Assembly: GCF_032854445.1 (NCBI RefSeq)
Contig: NC_088305.1
Span: 21,676,955 to 21,740,954 of the forward strand
Length of the DNA: 64,000 bases
Direction of reading: 5' to 3'
Source: Liolophura sinensis
Lineage: Eukaryota; Mollusca; Polyplacophora; Chitonida; Chitonidae
Under the pieces are notes generated by a model that searched no databases, had not been told where the DNA came from, and saw only the letters and a list, made by a program, of their open reading frames with translations. Both the position numbers and the translations under genes were made by a program. Positions 48,131-56,933 of this stretch are shown here, in pieces (within the stretch, counting starts at the first letter, position 1; each line of letters starts with the position of its first letter).

Positions 48131-49035
48131 ATTTACATATCTTGCATTCAGCATTCAGACATTTGCAGTACACATTTTTTCCCTCAAGGTGAGTCGTACA
48201 TTAATTTAATGCTCGGGTTAACTTCTAATTTCATATCTACAAGTGAAGACGAACAGTCACGGATCATCAGACAGATAGGTTCATTTAGATAAGGAGCGTT
48301 TTGACTATCTCTGTCTCGGTTTAGCAGGTAATTTTCAACACGGCCTATTAAGAAAAACATGCAGCGATACTGTATATCCTGCATATACAGCATTTCCTGA
48401 AATCTTGGTTATGTTTCTCTAGCCACATATTTGTAGATGTTATGTGCTGGAGTGTTCATATTTATTTTTATTAATTTATTTAACCATATTTTAACTGGAT
48501 AACGTTCCAGTGTGGCGTAACACCTGCATCATAAATGACAGAAATTTGAAGAAGATGCGGTTTGAGGTTATTTTCTTTTATATATGAAGGGTTTGACGGC
48601 AAAACAAGATATATCCATTTTGATCATTTTTGTAAAATTGAAAAAGAGTTCTTATTAAACAACTAATTTGCTCATTTCATCTCAGGTTTGATGAATGAAG
48701 TGACAGTGCCACAAGAAATAACAGCCCTTTTTAAGAAATGTTTTCAAAAATTATCCTAACTTTTAAGTAATTTGAATATGTAGCTTTTTCTCAAAATGCG
48801 ATGTATCCACTTCCCTTTCTTGCAAAATGCAGTATTTCCGTACCTCATATACAAAAAAGAAACCCTAGGTCTTAAATTATTTTGTTGTGGGTTGTATTTT
48901 GCAATAAAAATGGAGGGAATTAAGTAACTGGCATGGCTGTCCTCTTCAGATCTGAAATCTTAATCTGGTATCAATGATGATTTTATTGATAGCTGTTTTG
49001 CGACGAACTGGCGGGCAGTGTTGCTTTTCCTTACA
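46873..49035. other. non-coding; T homopolymer at 48100-48126
   Basis: Unrecognised short frames only. A T-run of about 27 bases lies at 48100-48126. The stretch 47100-47800 is less AT-rich than its surroundings, but I see no exon or conserved protein in it. Confidence 0.45.
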
Positions 49036-49400
49036 AAGGGTGAATCAGATTTGGTAGCTCAGGAGGTTGAGCGCCCACTTACACACTGGTGGACCCAGGT
49101 TCAACCTTGGGTCAAGTCAGAGAACAAATCACAATTTCTTTTTGGCTTGATGTTCAACACAGGAAATAAAATGGCAACTGGTTGGTCAGCTGTTACTTAT
49201 GATGGCCTGCCCTGGTGGCTCATTGGTAGAGTGTCCCCTTCGAAGTCAGAGGATCGAGGTTCAATCCGAAGTAAGGTCACACTAAGACTTGGTTGCTGTT
49301 TATAGCCATACTCGACAATCTTTCACTTACATGAGAGCTTGCCAGTCTTACGGGTGGATGAAGCCGTAGTGCCCGGAGAGAACCACCGTACCTTTGGCGA
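49036..49400 (+). mobile_element. two tRNA-like SINE heads
   Basis: The first (49050-49115) has TTTGGTAGCTCAGGAGGTTG and CCCAGGTTCAACCTTGG. The second (49203-49270) has CCCTGGTGGCTCATTGGTAG and CGAGGTTCAATCC, followed by a body with TATAGCCATACTCGACAATC. They look like SINE heads in tandem, not tRNA genes. Confidence 0.45.
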
Positions 49401-49711
49401 GTGCTTGCCACTCTTATAATAATCAAAACATTCCTAAATGTTTTCAGCAGTCTTAAGAAAGGCAATTGACTCAAGCTTTTCGGTTAAAACTAAAGTAACC
49501 AATTTATTTGTAGCAACAAACTTAATGAAATACTGGCATCGGTTTCAATAAGAGTAATCCTCTTTGGTGCTCTTCAGTTCAGCTTCAGTAAGAGTCATCC
49601 TCCTCAGTATGGTCGCTTTCAGCTGTGGAAGAAAAAGCATTTTCATAAAATTCCATCACTTGCTGGGGAACTGAAATGGCCTTTAATAGCGAAACATCAT
49701 TTTTCTTTGCA

Positions 49712-50932
49712 TCAGACGCTGCTGTGTGGCTGCAATGGTGTGGGTAAAAGGGCGGCCCAAGACTTTCCTTTCTTCAGGATTTTGTGGAAACACTCCTCGC
49801 CATTATAGGTGGATAGAAATCCCAACTTTTCTCCCGACACATTCAGAACTTTCGCCTCTGAGATTTTGAAAGAACGAGCAGTTTTGACCACTTCTCCAAC
49901 AGACATTTTGAAGTCTAGGGCAGTCCAGTCCTGATCTAAAATTAAAACTGTACCATGCTTCTGGAGAATTTCATGGTAATCAGAGGGAAGTAGAATAGTT
50001 CCCTTTGTTTTGATCATTTTTTCAATTCTCCCAAACACCCTGTCAGCAGGGAGGTAACTGTGCCCTCGCCCCGGAAAAGTGTATCGGAATTTTACCCCTT
50101 TTATTTTTGAGAATGCAGACAGCATACCAATGACATTAATATTCTTATTCTGCCCAAAACAACTATAACTAAAAAGGCGAACGGTATCAACACCGTTAAC
50201 AGCATTCGCGAAAGGTGTTGTTAGAGCATGTTGCAAAGCAGAAGCGACAAGGTTGCTGTCTTTGGCATTTTGGTATTCACACCAGGTATACAGAAGGACA
50301 TCTTCTTTATGCTGGAATGAATCCTTCCCTGGATGCAGAACAATCCCGAGTACGTATTGGTAAAGCTGGCGGGAGTAATAGCTCTGACCTATTGGTGTCT
50401 TGGGCAAAACTAAGTTTTCCATGATATCAAAACAGATGCTTACTGTGTTAGGTGGCACCAGGTTGAGAGCATCATAAAAAGATCTAGCCTGCCTTCTGTG
50501 TAGAATAAAGGAGGCAGCCTCCTCCCTCTGCTGTGTTTCAGAAATACCCTGCTGTTTAACCCTAGACTTCAAGCTTTCACATGTCCAACAAACGTCCGTA
50601 GCTGGGTGACCAAATCCAAGGTTAAACGCTGTTTTGAAGACGCTGTAGTACAGCGCATACGAGGCCTGGAGATGATTTTGTTCTTCGAAGAGTGAATGCA
50701 TTTTTGCTACGCTTAGGTCGCAGGGGAGGTAACGACGGCCCGGACTGTCCTTGCGCCCATAGTGGGAAGCTCTGCACTTAAACTGCATGATGTGTTGTTT
50801 AATCGCATCCCTCTTAACCTCGTTTTCCTCTACATTTCTGGCCCCGCCAAGCAGTTCAGGTCTTGGAGTGCCATGTTGTACGAAATATTGACACACCCGT
50901 GCAACTCGATCACTGGAAATACCTGTAAATAA
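49712..50932 (-). CDS. element A: DUF7869-like transposase-related protein, partial
   Basis: A long minus-strand exon begins after a good acceptor (GCTTTATTTACAG, exon from 50932). Its product resembles the transposase-related proteins common in invertebrates as DUF7869: KQHIMQFKCRASHYGRKD, a paired-Cys VCWTCESLK, FDIMENLVLPKT, then CFGQNKNINVIGML and PGRGHSYLPADRVFG. In relatives I recall, the residue before the CxGQNKN segment is Asp (YSDxCxGQNKN); here it is Tyr (FSYSCFGQNKN), so a likely catalytic Asp is lost. Upstream exons were not found. After the stop, another frame reads on acidic and Ser-rich (AESDHTEEDDSY) to about 49600, suggesting a frameshift near the C-terminus. Probably a dead or diverged transposon gene; domestication cannot be excluded. 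Confidence 0.6.
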   Translation of the reverse strand, partial: LFTGISSDRVARVCQYFVQHGTPRPELLGGARNVEENEVKRDAIKQHIMQFKCRASHYGRKDSPGRRYLPCDLSVAKMHSLFEEQNHLQASYALYYSVFKTAFNLGFGHPATDVCWTCESLKSRVKQQGISETQQREEAASFILHRRQARSFYDALNLVPPNTVSICFDIMENLVLPKTPIGQSYYSRQLYQYVLGIVLHPGKDSFQHKEDVLLYTWCEYQNAKDSNLVASALQHALTTPFANAVNGVDTVRLFSYSCFGQNKNINVIGMLSAFSKIKGVKFRYTFPGRGHSYLPADRVFGRIEKMIKTKGTILLPSDYHEILQKHGTVLILDQDWTALDFKMSVGEVVKTARSFKISEAKVLNVSGEKLGFLSTYNGEECFHKILKKGKSWAALLPTPLQPHSSV

Positions 50933-51767
50933 AGCATATAAAATTAATGCAGTTTGTTGGACGACAATGTGCAATAATATTGTTTACCTTCCAATTTTTA
51001 AGGTGGGACACTACCCTCTGATTTTAAAATTAAGGTAGGAAAGTCTTACTGGTATGTATTACATGGGCCTAGGATAAATACCTAAAATACACAAAATTAC
51101 ATCCAGATATATAGCGGTTACCATGGAAACGGTGGCCATCTTGGATTTTCTATGAAAATCTACATACGTTGGGAGGAAATCTATTAATTTTGGTTGCTGT
51201 CATATTAACACCACACCGAGCAAGAAACAAAACAAGGGATCTATTGATTGCTTGACATTGCTGTCAACATTGTTTTGACATACCACAATGGTTTCTCCTA
51301 GCAGGCCAGTCCTAATGCTTCCTTATTTATAGTGCTGCCTCACTGAAGTATCATGCTGAAGACACCGCTCTGGGTTGAACACAAAACAAGGGAAGATTGG
51401 ATCCCAGCAACATCACATTTTGTTTAATGAACTGAAATCTCTGAACATACACACTACCGATAAGGAATTTCCTCTGTGTAATGTTATGTTAAAAACAAAG
51501 TAGGGTGTATAACCTTTACCCTCTGGGAACTACATGTACATTTGTCATGTTTGTAAGCTTCATTGACAGACAAATCGTTAAAACAAAGAGTAACAGTAAA
51601 TGTAGAAAGTGAATGGACAAACTCTCAAAGAATTCTTAACTGAAAAACAAAAAAGTAAAGTGTCTGCACTAACATAACTGCTACATGTACATGTAACTGT
51701 ATTTCTTCCGATTCAGCAAAAGCATTAACAACACTTCATGTCCTCTATAGCTCAAGATGGTTGACAG

Positions 51768-54566
51768 TTATTTATCACTGATAGATGTTCTCCCAAGGTC
51801 AAACTTCTGCACCTTACCAATTATGACTTTGTACTCCAAATCAGTGAGTGCAAATGGGGGTGGACCAGTAAACTCCACCTTCTGCAGAATGAAGCTGGTG
51901 TTGATTGTGCTGATATCATCCCTGCGTGGCCAGTCATATAGGTTTCCATTTCCGTACTTTCTTTCAAGAAATTTCATGTCTGCGACCTCACCATCTGTTT
52001 TCATTACACGGCCAAGATAGAAAGTTCCTTTTTTAGAGCCTCTGGCGTGGAAGAATACTGCATAGATCTTGTTGATTTCAGGAAACATTGCTGTAGAGTT
52101 GTGAGGCTGGTTCTGTTGGTTGTATTTCGTTGGTTTCCACTCTTCGTCGGTTTCGTCCGCTTGATCTTCTATGTCCTCAAGATCACTATTCTGTTCAGTC
52201 TCTTGTAGCTTGACTGCTCGCCATGCTGTCCAGTACAGGTACTCTTGCCTAGCATCATAATCAAGGGAACCTAAGTCCTGGATTGTGATGTCATACCCTT
52301 CTTCCAACCGTTTCTCAAACTTTACAATCTGTTCTTGACTCAGGTTTTTTTCAATTCTCAAGATTTTTGAGTTAGTGAACTCCACTTCAAACTTCTCTTT
52401 AGAATAACAATCGCAGAACCCAGGGTATGGTGCAGAATTGCAAAAGCAAGAAATTTCTCGATAGAAGACTGTGCCTTCATGTGGTAGAGCGGTCATAAGC
52501 TGGTGAACCTTCATTGTGCCTTTAACTGGCCTCAGACAGGATTTCTGCACATCTTGTACAATGGTGTTGATTTGTCCACTACTGACCTCATATAAGGTGA
52601 CATTCAAGTTTTTGAGGGACTCTATCAGCTGGGTAACACTAAGAACATCTTCTCCTTGTGCCACCAACCGGTCCGCACCGTTTTTCACAGCAGCACCAAT
52701 GCCATCTGCTGGACCTTTTCCATGTGCTGCTTCTAAGAAATTATATGTCAGTCTTTGGAAGCCCCATTTAGTGAAAGGTAATGTAGACAGCAAGTAGAAA
52801 TTGGTTTTGTTTCTATACTGAGTCGTGGGTCCATCGGAGACAAAGTGTAGAACTCTGATACCCCTGGCTGAAAGGTCATCGAGAACTGGTGATAGATGTG
52901 CCCATGCGGATTCAGCGGAGTGTCTGATGTCCTCGCTAACTGTGCAATAACACTTGATGCCATCTTTGAATGTTGCATGGCATGTGTGCAAGGAAATCTG
53001 CTTTCTGCTCCCACCGAAATGCATACTCTGGATTTCAGTTGCGGCTTTACAGGAATAATTCTCACTGAAATCAATCTGCAACACACATTCGTCTTCTGCA
53101 AGTCTTTGTTTTATGTCTTTGATGGCAGTGAACTGATGAAATATTCTGTATTGATGAGGCATGAGGATGGCTAACTCTGCTTCAAACAGCTGGCATAGTG
53201 CAGCAATCGTGGCTCGTTGTTGGACCTTTTTGACCACTTTCACACTGATTTGTTTCCCTTGAGCAGAGACTCTATCTTCATAACAATTTTGCCATTCATA
53301 GTATGTAACTACTTCATCAGAAGATTTCTTCTCGATATTCTTGTACATATCACCTAACTTTTCTCTGCATTTCTCACACTGTTGATACATGCAGTTTTTC
53401 TGTTTTGTAGAGCAGACAATATCTTTTATAACATTGAGTGGATCACAGTGCACTAAGACACCTAAAGAATGAAGTTTTGTGGCCTTGAATTCAAAATTGT
53501 GGTGAATCTTACAAGTGACAGTGTCCCGAAGGTGAACTGAAGGCAGTACAACGTAAAAGGGTCTTAGCCTTGTGAACGTTGTGTAAGATACATCCACATT
53601 TGGATGCTCAGCCTTGAATTTTTCAAACAGGTTAAGCATGCTGTCACTTAAGTACCTTTTCTGCATCTTAAGTTTGTTTCTGGTTATTGTTTCACGTTTT
53701 CCTGCAGAGGGAGTGCTATTCACGTCCTCTAGGTAAAACGACTTCACTATGTCTTCTACTTCTTTCTTTGTGTGCTTTCTTTTGCCATCAAATAGGGACC
53801 CAGTGCCAAATGCAGACTCGCTTTCCTTTTCCAGCTGCCATCTTTTCAGATCCATCTCACGCCTGGCTTTGTCTATCAATCTGTATTTCTTCAGTAGCTT
53901 ACCAGTTAGTAATCTGTGCACAGCCTGCATGTGTCTCTGTGTTTTGATACTGCTTTTCAGTTTCTGTTTTACTTCAGTTGAGAGAGCAAACCCGTATGTT
54001 AACTGTTTCCTAATTGCATCTTTATTACCAGACTGCATAATGGCATCTGCCCTGGTAGCAGGGGAAGAACTGGACGTTGCATCTATAACTGATGTAGTGT
54101 CACTGTCTTGTCTGCTGTTCTTGTTCAATTTAATCTTTAATGCTTTAACCTGATTTTGAAGTTTTTTGATTGTGTCCTTTTGCTTATCAATTGTTCTGTA
54201 GGCTCTTCTGCTGTCCCTCCTCAGTTTCCTGCGACCTGCTAGTCTTTGATGAGACGGAACAGGTCTACGCACAAGAGGTGGATCAGGAACAGTTTCTGGG
54301 CTTTGTGGGGGAGTTTCCAGAACAGCTGTTTGTGATGTACTGGCAGAATCAGGCCCACTTTCCCTTCGACTTTCTCTTTTCTTTAACTTCCAAGTACGCC
54401 GGAGAGACCTTTGTTCCCTGGGCGGTAGCTGGCTTATGTGTTGCAGCTTCCCGGCTTGTTTGCGCTTTTGGTAACGGTCTCTTTCTGCCTGCTTCCATGC
54501 TTCATGCTTTTCTGCATCAGCCATCATACGTAATCTGTATCTTCTCATAGCCTCTGCATTGGACAT
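51768..54566 (-). CDS. element B: putative DDE transposase, 932 residues, intact frame
   Basis: One uninterrupted exon. Visible parts in order: a basic N-terminus (NAEAMRRYRLRMMADAEKHE); a coiled coil at about 125-165; a Cys/His cluster (TCKIHHN, then IVCSTKQKNCMYQQCEKC); an RNase H-like core with IDFSEN (D499), HFVSDGPTTQYRNK (D578) and EAAHGKGPADGIGAAVK (E612), a D..D34E spacing; a Cys motif SCFCN...FCDCYS; an acidic linker; and a C-terminal small domain (IYAVFF...FYLGRV...DMKFLERKYG). The start at 54566 is the first ATG of the conserved frame. An upstream ATG at 54585 begins MPPKKK, as in element C, but is out of frame by a small indel. Related to element C; I cannot name the superfamily. 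Confidence 0.75.
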   Translation of the reverse strand: MSNAEAMRRYRLRMMADAEKHEAWKQAERDRYQKRKQAGKLQHISQLPPREQRSLRRTWKLKKRESRRESGPDSASTSQTAVLETPPQSPETVPDPPLVRRPVPSHQRLAGRRKLRRDSRRAYRTIDKQKDTIKKLQNQVKALKIKLNKNSRQDSDTTSVIDATSSSSPATRADAIMQSGNKDAIRKQLTYGFALSTEVKQKLKSSIKTQRHMQAVHRLLTGKLLKKYRLIDKARREMDLKRWQLEKESESAFGTGSLFDGKRKHTKKEVEDIVKSFYLEDVNSTPSAGKRETITRNKLKMQKRYLSDSMLNLFEKFKAEHPNVDVSYTTFTRLRPFYVVLPSVHLRDTVTCKIHHNFEFKATKLHSLGVLVHCDPLNVIKDIVCSTKQKNCMYQQCEKCREKLGDMYKNIEKKSSDEVVTYYEWQNCYEDRVSAQGKQISVKVVKKVQQRATIAALCQLFEAELAILMPHQYRIFHQFTAIKDIKQRLAEDECVLQIDFSENYSCKAATEIQSMHFGGSRKQISLHTCHATFKDGIKCYCTVSEDIRHSAESAWAHLSPVLDDLSARGIRVLHFVSDGPTTQYRNKTNFYLLSTLPFTKWGFQRLTYNFLEAAHGKGPADGIGAAVKNGADRLVAQGEDVLSVTQLIESLKNLNVTLYEVSSGQINTIVQDVQKSCLRPVKGTMKVHQLMTALPHEGTVFYREISCFCNSAPYPGFCDCYSKEKFEVEFTNSKILRIEKNLSQEQIVKFEKRLEEGYDITIQDLGSLDYDARQEYLYWTAWRAVKLQETEQNSDLEDIEDQADETDEEWKPTKYNQQNQPHNSTAMFPEINKIYAVFFHARGSKKGTFYLGRVMKTDGEVADMKFLERKYGNGNLYDWPRRDDISTINTSFILQKVEFTGPPPFALTDLEYKVIIGKVQKFDLGRTSISDK

Positions 54567-54829
54567 TTTTCTTCTTAGGTGGCATAATTTTGCTGGTGTG
54601 ATTCCAGGCTGCAACAGAGAACAAAATAGAAATATCAAACAACAAATAGTTTAAAGGTGCAGATTTTTAATCATCATGGTCATTGCACATAGTACCCATG
54701 TGTAAGGAAATTCTCAGAATACTGTATCACAACAACATAAAGTTTACATGTGGTTAGTACATGTGTAAACAGTAATATCAACAATATACATGTTATACTT
54801 TCTTGTTGCATTTTTTGATGGTGAATTAA

Positions 54830-55604
54830 GCCTGTTTGTCTTCACCGTTACTATCTTGTCTATGCCGTTACCTAGAAATATAACGGTAAAGACAAGTTGA
54901 GATAACGGTAAAGACAACAATATTTCACAAAAAGGCAGACAGGAGGGTACAAGTGTCCCATTTTAGTTTAAAATATTTTTAAATCAGCAGTTTTATGATC
55001 TCTAGCAGTTTCTGGGAGATAACTTACCTTCTATGCAAATTTAATAGCAACACGGTGAAGACGATGTATTTGTTTGACACCAACCAATATTGAACTCCTG
55101 TTCTACACATGTGGCTTGTCCTGAACTTCCAAAAACAAAAATGGCTGCCTTGCATCCTGGTACTTCTGAAACTTTTAGTAGTGCCATCTGGTGCCTTAAA
55201 GATGCATAGATTTCATTGGGAGGAAAATTATGATAACGGTAAAGACATATCTTGTGATATGATATGTTTCTGATATTTAGAAGTTTCCCAATGGTTAATT
55301 TGTAAGAAATGCCCTTGTTTCACCACTATTAATGTCGATTCATTGCACTAAATTCATCCATTTCACAAAAACACTTTTTCATTGGGGAAATAAAAGATTT
55401 CAAATCACTTTTACCTTTGTAACGGTAAAGACAAATTCACAGTTTAGTTGCATAATCTTTTTGGGAATTGAAGGAATATCATTTCTGCAAGTTATGACTA
55501 CCTGATAAAAAATACATGAGTTGATGCAGGCTGATCTTTTCTACTATACTTACGAACATTTAGCTATAGAAACAAAAACATTCAAGAAAATGTCTTTACC
55601 GTTA
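54830..55604. repeat. TAACGG iterons flanking element B
   Basis: The motif TAACGGTAAAGACA occurs directly near 54882, 54903, 55232 and 55420, and inverted near 55591 (TGTCTTTACCGTTA). Variants GTCTTCACCGTTA (54839) and TGTCTATGCCGTTACC (54855) are also inverted. The outermost copy ends at about 55604, where piggyBac sequence starts, so it marks the terminus of B. The matching iterons on the other side of B were not found. Confidence 0.75.
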
Positions 55605-56883
55605 TTTCCAGGTTTTTTTGAAAATGGCCTATATGCCTTGCCAACAGTTCAAATCTATTTCTTGACATCTCCTCTGCCACAGGTGGATAGCGTGTTTCCC
55701 ATGACCAATATGCCCTGACGCAGTGACTTTTCATAAGGCCCATACGCAAAGTATGAACACTTCGATTTCTTTTGCAGTTGTTTTCAGTTCGATACCACTC
55801 TTAGACATTGCATAGAGATTTGTTTGCCTTTCCACATGTTCTAGCATGTTGTCAGTAATCAGCAGCCGAAAAAATTCATAGGGGGATTGCAAACCATCTG
55901 TGGGCAGCTGCTCGATTGGTCCTTTGAAGGCAGTATCAGTTGGCCCCAGTAGAAGTTCAGCCCACATCGGTGAATCTAGCATTTCGGACAACATTTCGGA
56001 GTCAAAGTCTTCTTCACGGGACTCGCGAATCCGGTCACGTAAGACAGCTAATGGAATGTCATCATCCGTATCAGCTGGGCAAGATCGTCTTTTCTTTGCC
56101 TTTGGTGGTTTGGCCCTCCTGGCAGCTGGTTCATCTTCTATTTCACTCTCTTCAGAAGAGCTAGGAGTGTATTCATCATCAGATGTATCATATTCACTGT
56201 CATCTATGTCAACAGCGTCAAGAATGTCATCTACATCAATATCACTCGCCATTTCTATCTCTGCAGATAAACACAAACAAAATTGTTAATTCATCAGAAA
56301 TTCCATACGCTGATAATCATGCTCCAAATCAAGTTAAATGTTAGTTATATCTGACCGATGAAGTTAAAAGATGCTTTATATCCATGCGGTATGTCATCAA
56401 CAATTTTGATAAATTTTGACAAGTTTTTATGCTAGACTTACTTAATGCCCAGTGTATCACATATGATACATCAAAACTGGGCAATCTGCCAGCGTATCAT
56501 ATATGATACACTCAAATTCAATCACCTCTTATAAATACACTCTTCACTAATTTTCTCTAAAACAGGTATTTACTAGCACAATGGGCTGTATTTTAACAGA
56601 TAAAACTGAAATTATAAAATAGTATGCATACCTTGACTGGATGATGATGGATTTGACACCACGTGGTAACGAAGCCAACTTGAGCAGACGACAGGAAATG
56701 GAAAGGAAGTTGTCAGCCAATCAAAACATCTAACATTTGTAGTCACACAGCGCCCCCATAAGTCATTGTAAGGGAAGCAACTTAGCCATGTTATGATTTT
56801 ATAAAATTGTTCATGGTTACCTCCCCTTATGGGCTTCTTATCTGGGCGTATCATATATGATACGACGGGCACTAGAGGGTTAA
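55605..56883 (-). mobile_element. piggyBac element 1, 5' part, cut by element B
   Basis: The 5' terminus reads CCCTCTAGTGCCCGTCGTAT on the minus strand next to a TTAA target site at 56880-56883, as in piggyBac elements. Subterminal palindromes GTATCATATATGATAC near 56848 and 56494, and GTATCACATATGATAC near 56454, are prominent. The coding start is at 56252 and sequence resembling transposase runs down to about 55620. The remaining two thirds of the gene are absent from the window. Confidence 0.85.
55620..56252 (-). pseudogene. piggyBac transposase 1, N-terminal fragment
   Basis: Begins MASDIDVDDILDAVDIDD just after a splice-acceptor-like CTGCAG, with the acidic, Ser-rich N-terminus and PLAVLRDRI typical of piggyBac proteins. 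The conserved SPYEFFRLLITDNMLEHVE and TAKEIEVF follow. A small deletion then shifts frame near 55745, after which MGLMKSHCVRAYWSWETRYP and EEMSRNRFELLARH continue in another frame to element B. None of the three catalytic Asp residues remain. Non-functional. Confidence 0.8.
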
Positions 56884-56933
56884 CAATACTCGTCAAAATC
56901 AAATAAATAATTAAATCAAAAAAAAAAAATATC

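Noticed and set aside
51580-51605. GAGTAACAGTAAATG as the missing 3' iteron of element B
   Set aside because: It resembles TAACGGTAAAG with one change, but it is a single weak match in AT-rich DNA with no partner, so it cannot define the end of B.
52516-54550. Plus-strand frames opposite element B
   Set aside because: They are antisense shadows of the B transposase, with no motif of their own.
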